From Diadophis punctatus similis (lineage: Eukaryota; Chordata; Lepidosauria; Squamata; Dipsadidae), in contig JALIGW010000016.1 of the NCBI GenBank assembly GCA_023053685.1, forward strand, positions 15,042,973 to 15,106,972: a stretch of 64,000 bases of DNA. Direction: 5' to 3'. The translations under genes and the position numbers were made by a program. The notes under the pieces were generated by a model. It saw only the letters and a program-made list of their open reading frames with translations. It made no database searches and had not been told where the DNA came from. Shown here in pieces: positions 18,990-29,430 of this stretch (the stretch's first letter is position 1; each line of letters begins with the position of its first letter).

Positions 18990-19390
18990 GTGCCCTTTCC
19001 GAAGGAATCGGGAAAGAGGTCCTCTGAGCATAAGCAGAGCGCGCGCCTCAAAAATGCCCTCGGGCTGGGTCGGCGCCCTCTTTCAGAGGGTCCAAGAGCT
19101 CACCTGGAGGGCTCTGAAGGACTCTCCCATCCACCTGCGGATCCCCGCGGCTCTAGTCACGCAGGTGGGCAAGACGCCTCGCATCTCGGCCGCCCTCCCG
19201 CCGCGGCTGCCGCCTTTCGTGGCCACGCCCCCTTCGGCCCGGCGGCAGTTGCAGGCGAGGCCGCCAGGCTTCTCCCGTTGCTAGGGCGACGGGGCAAGCC
19301 GCGGCGGTGACGGCGGCGGGGGAAACCCCCGAGGGGGCGGAGCCAAACCAGATGCTGCGCACGCCGGAGCCGCTCGCTTAATAGAATATC
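18990..19390 (-). promoter_or_regulatory. DEUP1: CpG island / DEUP1 promoter and putative 5' UTR exon
   Basis: Abrupt CpG-rich block in otherwise AT-rich DNA. On the minus strand it carries GC boxes ('ggctccgccccctcg', 'gggggcgtggcc'), a perfect RFX X-box and a strong donor 'ctccag|gtgagc' at 19104/19103. That donor could join a non-coding first exon to the acceptor at 18846. No TATA box. It lies immediately upstream of the DEUP1 start codon. Confidence 0.7.
19277..19290 (-). promoter_or_regulatory. RFX X-box
   Basis: GTCGCCCTAGCAAC on the minus strand fits the X-box consensus GTNRCC-N(0-3)-RGYAAC at every position. RFX2/RFX3 drive ciliary and multiciliogenesis genes through such sites close to start sites. 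Confidence 0.7.
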
Positions 19391-20398
19391 TCTATATAGA
19401 CACGTCGCCTAATATTTCTGCGCGATGCGCTGCGAGTCCCTGTCGCCTTTTTTCCCCCCTCTCTCTCTTTGAGAGTCCGAGAGTGGGAGGGCTACTACAG
19501 GTAGTCCTCGATTTACGACCACAAGGGAGACCAACATTTTCGTGGCTAACCGAGGTATTTGTTCAGGTTTGCTCCACTTTACGGCCTTCCTTGCCTCAGT
19601 TGTTAAGGGAATCGCTGCGGTTGATAAGTTAGTAACCCAGTTGTTAAGTGAGCCCCGCTTCCCCATTGACTTTGCTTGTCAGAAGGTCGCAAAAGGGGGG
19701 AGGGTCGCGTAACCTGGGGACACACACACAGCATAAATAGGTCATAAATAGGAACCCGTGGCCAAGCCTCTGAATTTAGATCACATGATCCTGGGGATGC
19801 TGCAAAGGTCGTAAGTGTGAAAAACGGTCATAAGTCACTTTTCAGCGCCATTGTAACTTTGAACGGGGTGTGTGGGGTGCTCAGGGAAGGGTAGCACCTC
19901 TGGTGTAGGGGCATGTCGTGTCTTTTTACGGCAGCTCATTTTAGGGAAGCTTTTAGGGCAGTTCGTTCACCTTTGGTCCCCACCTGTCATTCAGCTCTCA
20001 CCTGTGGCTCCTAGCAGCTGTAGCATGCGCAGCGGCCACACCCCGGGCAACAGCTTCGACAGGCTGGCCAAACCAGGTTGAGAGTAGCCGTTGGGTCATT
20101 GACCTTTGGTGAGATAGGGACTTGTCTATCCCGAGCATGTGAAGACAGATTCCGGCGGACTGAGCGAATGAAATCTACTAGAATAGGACAACGGTCATGA
20201 AGGTGGTCTCTGCAAGCGATGTGGTACGCTAAGAGCACGGCAAGACACGAAAGACACCCTGGTCAACCACTGCGCCCAGTCCATCTCCAACTGTCTCGAC
20301 TCTTGTCCTGCTATTGGAGCAAGATGGAATCTGGGAAGAGAGAGTGAGGCTGACTATGCGCCCCTCTCCCTCACTTTAATCCAATTCACGTGCAAGTC

Positions 20399-21091
20399 AG
20401 AAGCTAACTGGCTTAGGACCAGTTTACCTCCGAGACCGCCTTCTCCAACACACCTCCCTAAGACCACAGAGTTGGTCTGCTGGTGGTCCCGTCAGCCAAA
20501 CAATGTCGGGTGGCGGCCCACGAACAAGGGCCTTCTCTGTGGTGGCACCGGCCCTCTGGAATACACTATCCCCCGAAGATCCGCATAATTCCCACCCTGC
20601 CAGCCTTCAGAAAAGCATTAAAAACATGGCTTTGTCGACAGGCCTGAGGCCAATGATTTTTTTTTTTTAAAAAATAATATTTATTGAGTTTTCCTTTAAA
20701 AACCTAACAATTGAATACACACAACAAAAATAAACACAACAGAAAAAAAAGCAAATACAAAAACTGTAGAAAACACTACAGTAAGCAAATAACATACGCA
20801 ATCAACTACAAACATAACGCCGACTATTACAAACCATAAAAGTGAAATCATGCTTCTTTGACAGCCGATTTTAAATCAACATTGATTATTCTTGGCCCCA
20901 TGAGTGAATTATTGGGTTTTTAAATTGTTTTTTAAAATGCTTTTAAATGTTTTAATTTTTTACATTGTTTTAATTTTGCTTTTAAATCTTTTAACTGTTT
21001 TTTAGATTTTGTATTTAATATGCTGTGAGCCGCCCAGAGTCCCTTTGGGAGTTGGGCGGCATACAAATCTATTAAATAAATAAATAAATAA
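20399..21091 (+). mobile_element. L2-like LINE 3' end inside X
   Basis: Flanked by aagtc (20394-20398, 21092-21096). Encodes the broken C-terminal block ('WNTLSPEDP'-type reading). 3' end 'gtttgggagttgggcggcat' and (AAAT)n tail. Contains its own insertion at about 20659-20888. Confidence 0.8.
20659..20888 (-). mobile_element. retroelement 3' tail inside L2
   Basis: Poly(T)/AATAAA-like left end then AT-rich sequence in minus orientation, breaking the L2 reading 'caatgatt|cttggcccc'. Unclassified; similar in style to 24541-24700. Confidence 0.45.
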
Positions 21092-21467
21092 AAGTCTTGA
21101 CATCCCCCAAAATTCCTGTGAAAAGTCCTGTGGCGATGAGCGAGCGACAAAGCAGCTGGTGTGGATACACTGGGAGCTGTAGCTGCGGACCTGCACACAG
21201 GCGACTCAGGTCTATGATAGATGTCAAGGTCCTCTTCGAATACGATGGACGAACATCATCACAACTTTGAACGGTCACTAAATGGACTGTTGTAAATTGA
21301 GGACTACATGGGGATCAATAAATCCACCTGGGAGAGGGAGGGAGGGTAGAGGATTCATTGATAGTTTCCCCCCTTGTCAGTATATTATTGTTTTGGACCC
21401 TGGGGTTTTTAGCTGGTGACAGCCATGAGACTGTCACTGGGGAAAGCGCAAAATAGCTCTGGATTTA

Positions 21468-21833
21468 CAAATAGTCCTCGACTTACAGCAGTTCATTTAG
21501 TGACCGAAGTTACAACGGCACTGAAAAAAGTGACTTATGACCGTTGCAGCATCTCTGTGATTTGCATTTGGATGCTTGACAACTGATTTAAGTTTATGAC
21601 GGTTGCAGTGTCCCGGACTTACGTGATCCCCTTTTGTGACCTTCTGACAAGCAAAGTCAAAGGGGAAAATCAGATTCACTTAACAATCGTGTTACTAATT
21701 TAAGAACTGCTGTGATTCACTTAACAAATGGGGCGGGAAAAGTCGTAAAATGGATTAAAGTCCGCTTAACAAATTACTCACTTAACAACATACATATTGG
21801 GCTCCATTGTGGTCGTAAGTTGAGGACTTCCAG
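21468..21833 (-). mobile_element. Tg MITE
   Basis: TA-flanked, 366 bp. Left end CAAATAGTCCTCGAC, right end GAGGACTTCCAG. Confidence 0.8.
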
Positions 21834-22621
21834 TATTGCAAAAACTTCCTCTGCTGCTTCGGTTGTGTCTCTAGGCGGCAGGACTTGGAATCCATTGACT
21901 TCCTTACAGTTAAACCGGAAAGGATCCAAATGAGAGAATAAAGCATTCTATTGTATTCTATTCAGCACTGAAATGGTTGTCAAGATCTTCTATTTATTTC
22001 CCGATCCTGCATGGAAAAACAACAACATGGATTTGGCTGATCATTTCAACGACTGGATTAGATTTTGGCCACCTCCGTGGGTGTTAGTATAGCCTCTGCT
22101 TATCAATCAAATCATACACCCCCCCCCCCGTTTATTAAATCATTTGCACTATCAAGCTACACCTATAGTCCTTTCTTTTCCTTTCCTTTCCTTTCCTTCT
22201 TTCCTTTCCTTCTTCTTTCCTTCCCTTTCTGCTTCAGTCAGCAGACACTAAGCAGTTTAGAGCAAAACATACATGAGCCATAATATATAATCATTCAAAG
22301 ACTATTAAATATGTCAAATGACAGTAATAACTACCATCAACATAAAGTCCGTGTAATCCAACATTTGCTCAGTGGGCTTATATTTTATTACATTTATATC
22401 CTGGTGTTCAAAAATAGCTTGAGTCTGACATATTTAGAGGATATTAAGGTAGGAAAAGAGGATTCAGGTATAATTGATATTCTATGGTAGGTCATGGTTT
22501 GTTGGACCATGATTTCTCAAATAAGCCATGATTCATACACAAAACTATAAACTGGTTGGCAAACCAGAGCAGTTGCAGTCACACAGCACATAAAGTCATC
22601 ATGCTGCATGGTTTTGGCTTT
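21834..22621. other. mostly single-copy, with (TTCC)n and a degenerate 'ccatg' repeat
   Basis: A pyrimidine microsatellite lies at 22171-22231. From 22480 to 22600 there is a diverged dispersed repeat with 'aagccatgattcat'. No gene. Confidence 0.5.
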
Positions 22622-22679
22622 TGCTGGCTGAGGAATTCTGGGAGTTGAAGTCCACATGTCTTAAAGTTGCCAATGTTAT
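22622..22679. mobile_element. hAT-I MITE half
   Basis: 'ggaattctgggagttgaagt' and 'cttaaagttgcca' motifs; no partner arm. Confidence 0.55.
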
Positions 22680-22681
22680 TT

Positions 22682-22752
22682 AACAGATTAACAGAGTTGG
22701 AAGGGACCTTGCAGGTCATCTAGTCCAACCCCCTGCCCAAGCAGGAGACCCT
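22682..22752 (-). mobile_element. CR1 LINE extreme 3' end
   Basis: Reverse of 'ggaccttccaactctgtta'-type CR1 end, as in 27411-27948. Confidence 0.7.
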
Positions 22753-23056
22753 ACATCTGTGGAGAATCTGCCCTGTAAGTTATCTTCTGAGAGTTTTGGA
22801 GATCTCCTCCCACTGATTGATCCAGAGCTCCTTTGACCATGTTGGCTGGGCCCCCTGAAATGGAATGGGTCTCCCTGCCTGGAGACCCAGGCCCTCTCCC
22901 TGGTACTCCGCTTAATGACCACAACTGGGAGAGCCAGGATTGTGGTCATTGAGCAAAGCAGTCATATGGCATCTTCCTTAAGGACCACTTGGCTCAATGA
23001 TCAAAATGATCCGGGGCCAATTGTGATAATCATTGGATGATTACCTTTATAAACTA

Positions 23057-23545
23057 CTGTATTTTTCGGCGTATAAGACGCACCGGAGTATAAGACGCAC
23101 CTTAGTTTTTGGAGAGGAAAATAGGGGAAAACAATCTGCCTACCAGGTATTGATCTGGCTAGCATCCTTAGTCTGGTCAGCTTCAGCACATTATTTTATC
23201 CCCTGGTTAGGACTTAAAAAAACCTTCTTCTGAGAAAGTAACAATGAAAGAACCTGCAAGCCAGTAAGAGCTGGGAAGATTGTTAGCACCTGGTTAGGGC
23301 TAGAAAAAAACTTACTCGGAGCAAGTAGAGCAATGAAAAAAAACCCTGCAAAGACTTAGTGCTGGAAAAACATTCTTCTGAGAGAGTAACAATGAAAGAG
23401 CCTGCAAGCCGGTAAGAGCTGGGAAGATAGTTAGCACCTGGTTAGGGCTGGCAAAAAAAAGCTACATTCGAAGTATAAGATGCACCGAAATTTTCAGCCA
23501 CTTTTAGGGAGGAAAAAGGTGCGTCTTATACTCCAAAAAGTACGG
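23057..23545. mobile_element. Ct MITE
   Basis: Flanked by TA. Ends CTGTATTTTTCGGCG and its inverted counterpart with 'gtgcgtcttatactcc'. 489 bp, full length. Confidence 0.85.
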
Positions 23546-23589
23546 TAACTAGTTTGCGAAAGACTAGATTAAAATAAAACAGGGTAGTT

Positions 23590-23648
23590 GCTGGTTGGGG
23601 AATTTTGAAGTCCATTCATCTTAAAGTTTCCAAGATTGAAAAGCACTG
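23590..23648. mobile_element. hAT-I MITE half
   Basis: Ends 'gattgaaaagcactg', the right terminus of the 7573-type family. Confidence 0.5.
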
Positions 23649-23751
23649 GGCTAAATTTCCATGAGTTCTGCAAACATAGTCAACTCAACCAAACTTGGCC
23701 TACTCCGTTTTTGTTTTCCTGTTGTGAGCAGTCCATCTGACCTGTGAAAAT

Positions 23752-23952
23752 GAAATAGCAATAGCAATAAGACATATATGCCACTTCACAATACTTCACA
23801 GCCCTCTCCGAGTGGTTTACAGATGGTTTGCCCCCAACAATCTGGGTCCTCAACCTTGAGCTGGTGGGAATCGAACTGTCAAACTGATGGCAGCCGGCAG
23901 TTAGCAGAATTAGCCTGCAATACTGCATTCTAACCACTGCGCCACCACAGCT
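23752..23952 (-). mobile_element. SINE-A
   Basis: Reverse copy. (CAATAG)n tail at left, head 'ccactgcgccacc' at right. Confidence 0.85.
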
Positions 23953-24540
23953 TTTGACATCATAGAAAGGAAAGGAAATTGTAATTCTCTATGGACTGAG
24001 AATCAGCTTCTGATTTTGTGGCCGACAAAATAAAAGGATATTTATTTATTTATCAAATGTATATAGCCTCCCACCTCACAAATCATGATTCTGGGCAGCG
24101 TACAGCAATCTATCAGTAACAACAAAAATAAAACAATTACAACATCATTAAAAGCGTTCCAGACTGCCACAACTTCAAGGTATCAAAATTATTTAGTAAC
24201 GGAGACTAGTTTTGCTTTCTTGCATTGAGGTCCCTAACTGAGAGCGCTGATTATAGCAATAAAGAGAGATGGATGTAAGATTTGGGATTCAGTTGTGTGG
24301 AGGCATCGTACTGTTTTCTTGACAGTTGCCATTTCATTGAAATTGCTCATCTCTTATTAAACACCAGTTTCAGATCTACAAAGCAGAAGGAAATATATTT
24401 GACAGATGTAAATGCTATTTTATTTCACTTTATACAAAGTCAGCACAATCAACTTCAAAGCAGCTGGGCGGATCTGTCAGGGAGGCAGGCAGTGAAGGGT
24501 AGCAAATGTTGACACATGCATAACGATGCAATCACACAAA
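23953..24540. other. no recognisable feature
   Basis: Single-copy-looking intergenic DNA. Confidence 0.5.
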
Positions 24541-24780
24541 TACTGCACTGAAATCAGATTTTTTTTTAAAAAAAAGTTTTTTTATTTTTTCACCAAACTT
24601 ACATAAACATCCATACATATATCATAGTATCAAAACATCCATAGTTATACATTTCTATACAAAATTCCATACATATATATCCTTAATTTGTTCCTTTCAT
24701 ACTTTTATCTCCCGTCTGCTTTCCTTCTATATGTCATACTACTCCCCTCCCTCTATCTCCCTCTCTTCCCTCTACCTTCT
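24541..24780 (-). mobile_element. unclassified retroelement 3' tail
   Basis: Poly(T) start followed by AT-rich and pyrimidine-rich sequence in minus orientation. Right boundary unclear. Confidence 0.35.
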
Positions 24781-24845
24781 TTCTCCCTCTCTCCCTCTTT
24801 TCTACTTCCCTCCTCTCTCTCTCCCCTTCCTTTCTCCTTCCTCTT

Positions 24846-25184
24846 TGTCACAATGTGAATGTTGCCAGTTGTGAGTTTATGCAGGGTGATGCACCCCTAT
24901 CCTAAATACTATGGTACTTCCCAATACAAGCAGAATACGTGATATGATGTTCTGCGCATGTCTACATTCCTATCCACCATTAATCACTTCTGTTATGCCT
25001 TCCGACCTGGAAGGACGTGTTATGTAGCAAAGATGTAGTTTATTCAGGATTTATTGTTTTATATTGTTTTGTACTGAAATAAATATTTTCTATTAGACAT
25101 TTTAACCTCGGTTTTATTTCTAAGTATTTGAATTCCAAGCAAAAGATCCAATGTCGCCTCTACGGGGGAATGCTCCCCTTAACA
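24846..25184 (+). mobile_element. solo LTR (same family as 1293-1622)
   Basis: 339 bp, TGTCAC...TTAACA, exact 5-bp duplication ctctt (24841-24845, 25185-25189). Colinear with the 1293 copy over its whole length with scattered differences. Confidence 0.85.
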
Positions 25185-25522
25185 CTCTTCCTCCCTCTGA
25201 TCCTGCCCTGAGTACATCTAAACATAATCCATTTTATGGTTAGCAGACAAGCAATTCAAAAACCCTGTGGAGTCAGATTTTTCATGCAGGCGTGTAGTAC
25301 AGGACAGTCCTGTCAAATGCGAGAAGTCAGGGACCAGGATAGAGTTCAAAAGTACAATGAGTCCGTGACTTACAACCATTTGCTTAGTGACCGTTTGAAG
25401 TTACAACGGCTTCTGACTGTTTTTCACACTTATGACCATTGCAGCATCCCCGTGGTCAAGTGATTAAAATTTGGATTAAAGTTCAAATACTTGGCAAGGC
25501 TGGGTTCATATTTTTCATGTTT

Positions 25523-25603
25523 TGTCTGAAATGGTATAGGGTTTCCTGACTGAGCAGGGGGTTGGACTAGAAGACCTCCAAGGTCCCTTCCAACACTGTT
25601 ATT
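25523..25603 (+). mobile_element. CR1 LINE 3' end
   Basis: 'gggttggactagaagacctc' and 'ccttccaacactgtta', running directly into a pentanucleotide array. Confidence 0.75.
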
Positions 25604-25684
25604 CTACTCTACTCTACTCTACTCTACTCTACTCTACTCTACTCTACTCTACTCTACTCTACTCTACTCTACTCTACTTTATTC
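25604..25684. repeat. (ACTCT)n microsatellite at a CR1 3' end
   Basis: About 15 units of a 5-bp repeat starting where CR1 ends. Confidence 0.9.
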
Positions 25685-25922
25685 TCAACAGTCACTACCA
25701 ACTTCTGGCAAGAGAATTCAATAGGTAAGCTGGCAGGAAGTTACAAGTTGCAGTTATGTGATGTCATATTTGACAACTTGCAGTGATTTGCTTAACCACT
25801 GCAGCTGAACTGGCAAGCTGCTGTTATAAGTTGGGTGTGGTCACATGATGTTTCATTTTATGACCACATCGCTGAACAGCAGAATTGCTGGTCTCACTTG
25901 CAGTTGATAAATGAGGACTGTT

Positions 25923-26124
25923 CAGGTGTGAAATCCAGCAGGTTCTGACAGGTTCTGGAGAACCGGTAGCGGAAATTTTGAGTAGTTCGGAGAACCGGCA
26001 AATACCACCTCTGGCTGGCCCCAGAGTGGGGTGGGAATGGAGATTTTGCAGTATCCTTCCCCTGCCACGCCCACCAAGCCACGCCCATAGAACTGATAGG
26101 GAAAAATTTTGCATTTCACCCCTG
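25923..26124. mobile_element. hAT-II MITE, 202 bp
   Basis: Exact 8-bp duplication ggactgtt (25915-25922, 26125-26132). Single copy of the 'tggagattttgcagtatcct' unit that is amplified at 32480. Confidence 0.9.
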
Positions 26125-26132
26125 GGACTGTT

Positions 26133-26538
26133 GGTAATTAATATCCCTACCATTTAATTGGTGGAAAAATCCTAGGAGGAAATGAATGCCTGGGGAAAGC
26201 AGGAAGGAGTTTAATCTAGAGACCTTTAAATGATACTTTATCACATACTTGCCCCCCCTTTTACTGTGTTATTAACAAAATCTTGAGATATTGTGTTATA
26301 TCAATACAGTGAGGTTAACATAACTAATGACTTTTGACATTGTGTGGTTTAGATAACGTGCAGCATTGAAAACAGAAGAGAAAAATGTTCTATCAATGTT
26401 AACTATAATTTAGGATATCAATATGACATGCATTAAAATTATTTGGCTTTTTCATTCAAAATTGAGTATAGCATAAAAAAGCACCACACCTCATTGAAAA
26501 ATATTTCTTATATATAATACAAGTTTTGACCTTAAGTA
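26133..26538. other. no recognisable feature
   Basis: AT-rich intergenic DNA. Confidence 0.5.
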
Positions 26539-26735
26539 CAGATAATCCTCGATTTATGGCCACAATTGAGCCCAACATTTCCATTGCTAAGCAAGTCAGT
26601 TGTTAAATGAGTTTTGCCCCATTTTACAAACCTTCTTGCCACAATTGTTAAGTGAATCACTGCAGTTGTTAAGTTAGTAACGGGGTTGTTAAGTGAATCT
26701 CGCTTCCCCACTGACTTGGCTTCTCAGGTGGCAAT
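26539..26735 (+). mobile_element. Tg MITE, left half
   Basis: Starts at CAGATAATCCTCGATTTATGG after TA; breaks off near 26735. Confidence 0.7.
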
Positions 26736-26827
26736 AAGCCCGGATTGCAAAGCATTGCACGCAGCCTTCTGCACATGGGCTTTGCTTGCACGCAGGGCTT
26801 GCACGCATGCACTCGACTTGAAAACAT

Positions 26828-27329
26828 CAGTGGTGGGTTCCTACCAGTGCGGTCCACTCTATAGCACCGGTAGCGGCCCGCTGGTGATGTCACAGTACCA
26901 GTGCGGTCGGTTACCAGTGCCTGGGTGCCGCCATTTTTTTAAAAAATAATATTTTAAAAAAAATTTCTTCTGCGCATGTCCAGAAGCCGAGTTTCTGGCA
27001 CTGCTCATGCGCTGCCTTCCTACCCCACAGTGAGTCCAAGCAGGGGAGGATGGCTGAGGGAGCGCGTGAGACCCCGAAAGAACGGGCGGCAGGAGCTATC
27101 TCCATTCCCCTCCCTTCAGCAGTCCGAGAAGCCACGAACGCGCAGTGATGATCCCAGGCATTTTCGCACGTTTGAGGCTTCTCAAGCTGCTGAGGGGAGG
27201 GGGAATGGGCGGCAGGACCTATCTCAGTTCCCCTCCCTTCAGCAGTCCGAGAAGCCATGCCCACCCGGTCACAAGGCTGGCAAGCCACGCCCACAGAGTG
27301 GTAGTAAAAAAATTAGGAACCCGCCCCTG
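26828..27329. mobile_element. hAT-II element, 502 bp
   Basis: 8-bp duplication gaaaacat / gaaaatat (7 of 8). Termini CAGTGGTGGGTTCC and GGAACCCGCCCCTG. Same subfamily as 40578-41277. Confidence 0.85.
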
Positions 27330-27410
27330 GAAAATATGGCTAAATAGGACGGCATAGCACCCACCCGCAGGTCGCTACGAACCGGTCCAAACCGGCTGAA
27401 TGCCACCTTT
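27330..27410. other. hAT-II-like scrap
   Basis: 'gaaccggtccaaaccgg' resembles hAT-II internal sequence; no termini seen. Confidence 0.3.
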
Positions 27411-27948
27411 GTTGTTATTACCATTTTATAATGCCTTGGTAAGGCCACACTTGGAATACTGCATCCAGTTTTGGTCGCCACGATGTAAAAAAGATGTTGA
27501 GACGCTAGAAAAAGTGCATAGAAGAGCAACCAAGATGATTAGGGGACTGGAGGCTAAAACATATGAAGAATGGTTGCAGGAACTGGGCATGGCTAGTTTG
27601 ATGAAAAGAAGGACTAGGGATGACATAATAGCAGTGTTCCAATATCTAAGGGGCTGCCACAAAGAAGAGGGAGTCAAACTATTCTCCAAAGCACCTGAGG
27701 GTAGAACAAGAAGCAATGGGTGGAAACTAATCAAGGAGAGAAGCAACATAACTAAAGAGAAATTTCCTGACAGTGAGAACAATTAATCAGTGGAACAACT
27801 TGCCTCTAGAAGTTGTGAATGCTCCAACACTGGAAGTTTTTAAGAAGATATTGGATAACCATTTGTCTGAAGTGCTGTAGGGTTTCTTGCCTAAGCAGGG
27901 GGTTGGACTAGAAGACCTCCAAGGTCCCTTCCAACTCTGTTATTCTAA
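27411..27948 (+). mobile_element. CR1 LINE 3' end with ORF2 C-terminus
   Basis: The frame 27400-27783 encodes 'LVRPHLEYCIQFWSPRCKKD', 'RRATKMIRGLE' and 'RRTRDDIIAVFQYLRGC', the CR1 thumb/C-terminal region. A frameshift follows near 27760; the next block 'INQWNNLPLEVVNAPTLEVF' is in another frame. Ends 'ccttccaactctgttattct'. Confidence 0.85.
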
Positions 27949-28516
27949 CAAGAATATCATGAATGAAATATAATTGTTATTATATACAAATGTGGTATGT
28001 AGTTGCATCTCTCATTACGTCTAAAATAATTATGCCTAAAATAATTATGCCCATTTAACATAGATTTTACCTGTGTTTATCCCTTTTGTTTCTCACCAAG
28101 TAGAACGTTTTCTCCAATCTGCGTTTCTGTATTTTAAAAAACCCGTGTTTTAAATTCTATTCTGTTATTCAGATGGCAAAAAGGCAATTTAGTTCTGCGT
28201 TTCTGAATGGCAGCTGAAACAGTTACAGATCGAAGCATGCGATTAAATGTCAAAGAAGATACTTCTAAAGCAAATATGCAACCATGGACAACTCCAAGGT
28301 TGCACACCATGGCAACAAGGGACGCTGTGTTTTTCCATGAAAAGGAAGTTTAATACTAGCAGGTGTAAGAAGCTGCAAGATGAATGCATAATCAAGGAGA
28401 GAACTGGGGATTTACACGTACTTCTTTTTTTTGAACACTAACATTTGAAGGGAATTTAATGATATCTTAGATTGGATGAACTGAGTGCACAATTTAAAAC
28501 AAAGTTATTTCTAGAT
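27949..28516. other. no recognisable feature
   Basis: AT-rich intergenic DNA without repeats I can name. Confidence 0.5.
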
Positions 28517-28646
28517 CAGTGGTTCCCAAACTTTTTCAGTCCACCGCCCACTTGGTGCTACAAACTCATCCTCAGTGCCCACCCACCCCCACCCCCTTCA
28601 GGTGGGCGTGGCTTGATGGTTAGGTGACCGGGTGGACGTGGCCAAC
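28517..28646. mobile_element. hAT-like left end
   Basis: CAGTGGTTCCCAAACTTTTT is a typical hAT terminus; no right end found. Confidence 0.5.
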
Positions 28647-28722
28647 TTGTAAAATGTGGTGAAACTCACTTAACAATGCTCTTGCTTAGCAACCAAAGTT
28701 TGGGCTCAATTGTGGTCATAAG
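28647..28722 (-). mobile_element. Tg MITE, right-end fragment
   Basis: 'aactcacttaacaatgctct' to 'gtggtcataagtc', then runs into (TTTC)n. Confidence 0.6.
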
Positions 28723-28812
<90 letters not shown>

Positions 28813-29010
28813 TTCCTTCCTTCCTTCCTTCCTTTCTCTTTCTTTCTTTCTTTCTTACTTCCCTCCATCCATCCCTCCTTTCCCTCTCTTCCCCCTTCTT
28901 TCTTTCTTTTTCATTCTTTCTTTCTGTCTTCCTTCCTTCCTTTCTACCATCTTCCTTCCTTCCTTCCTTCCTTCCTTCCTTCCTTCCTTCCTTCCTTCCT
29001 TCCTTCCTTT
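28723..29010. repeat. (TTTC)n / (TTCC)n polypyrimidine tract
   Basis: About 290 bases nearly free of purines on the plus strand. Produces long repetitive false frames on both strands. Confidence 0.95.
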
Positions 29011-29430
29011 CTTTCTGGCGGGGACCTTGGCAGGGCAGGGAAAAAGTGCTGCTGCTTGGAGAGCCGCCGGATGGGCGTGCTGGGCGGTCTCCGAGCCTCG
29101 CCAGGAAGATAAGCTGAGCACCAGCCGGGCCAAGGCACTCCCGCCCGCCCCTCATTCTGGCTGTCTCTCGGGAAGTTCGCGGGAAGTGGCGGCGGGCAGA
29201 GCTGGGCAGTTCACGGCGCTGTGGGGGTGGATGGGCTGGAAGAAGCGCAGTTGAGCGGGGCTGGGGCAGCGCAGCCTATTGTGCTTTCTCTTGCCCCACT
29301 CTCCATCCCAGAGGGCCACGTATCCCCCACTTGTTTTATGTCCTCTCTTGGGCCGTGCCCTGGGGGCCTCCTGCTCCTGTACAAGAAATGCACTCTGATT
29401 GGCTGTCAGACTCCCATGGGGCCATGCAGG
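29011..29430. other. GC-rich single-copy block of unknown role
   Basis: CpG-containing block between a microsatellite and AT-rich DNA. Frames on both strands (for example 29152-29688 minus, 178 codons) have no recognisable domain and no matching splice signals. Could be a regulatory element, a non-coding first exon or TE-derived. Confidence 0.3.

Larger units (their letters stand above)
19867..21262 (+). mobile_element. X retroposon (unclassified) interrupted by L2
   Basis: Flanked by the 12-bp duplication aactttgaacgg (19855-19866, 21263-21274), a retrotransposition signature. Its own sequence is 19867-20393 plus 21097-21262. The same sequence occurs inverted at 30434-31044. I do not recognise the family; LINE 5' UTR is possible. 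Confidence 0.7.
19498..21310 (+). mobile_element. Tg MITE split by an X retroposon
   Basis: The left part 19498-19866 and right part 21263-21310 are contiguous in the Tg consensus. The 12 bases aactttgaacgg are present on both sides of the insertion. Confidence 0.8.
25354..26130 (-). mobile_element. diverged Tg-like element with CR1 and hAT-II insertions
   Basis: Left part 'gtccgtgacttacaacc', right part 'ataaatgaggactgt'. The middle is interrupted at 25523-25684 and 25923-26124. Confidence 0.5.

Noticed and set aside
28676..29254. Long open frames on both strands across the polypyrimidine tract
   Set aside because: Repetitive FLSF/KERK translations are produced by (TTTC)n/(TTCC)n; no start context, splice sites or domain.
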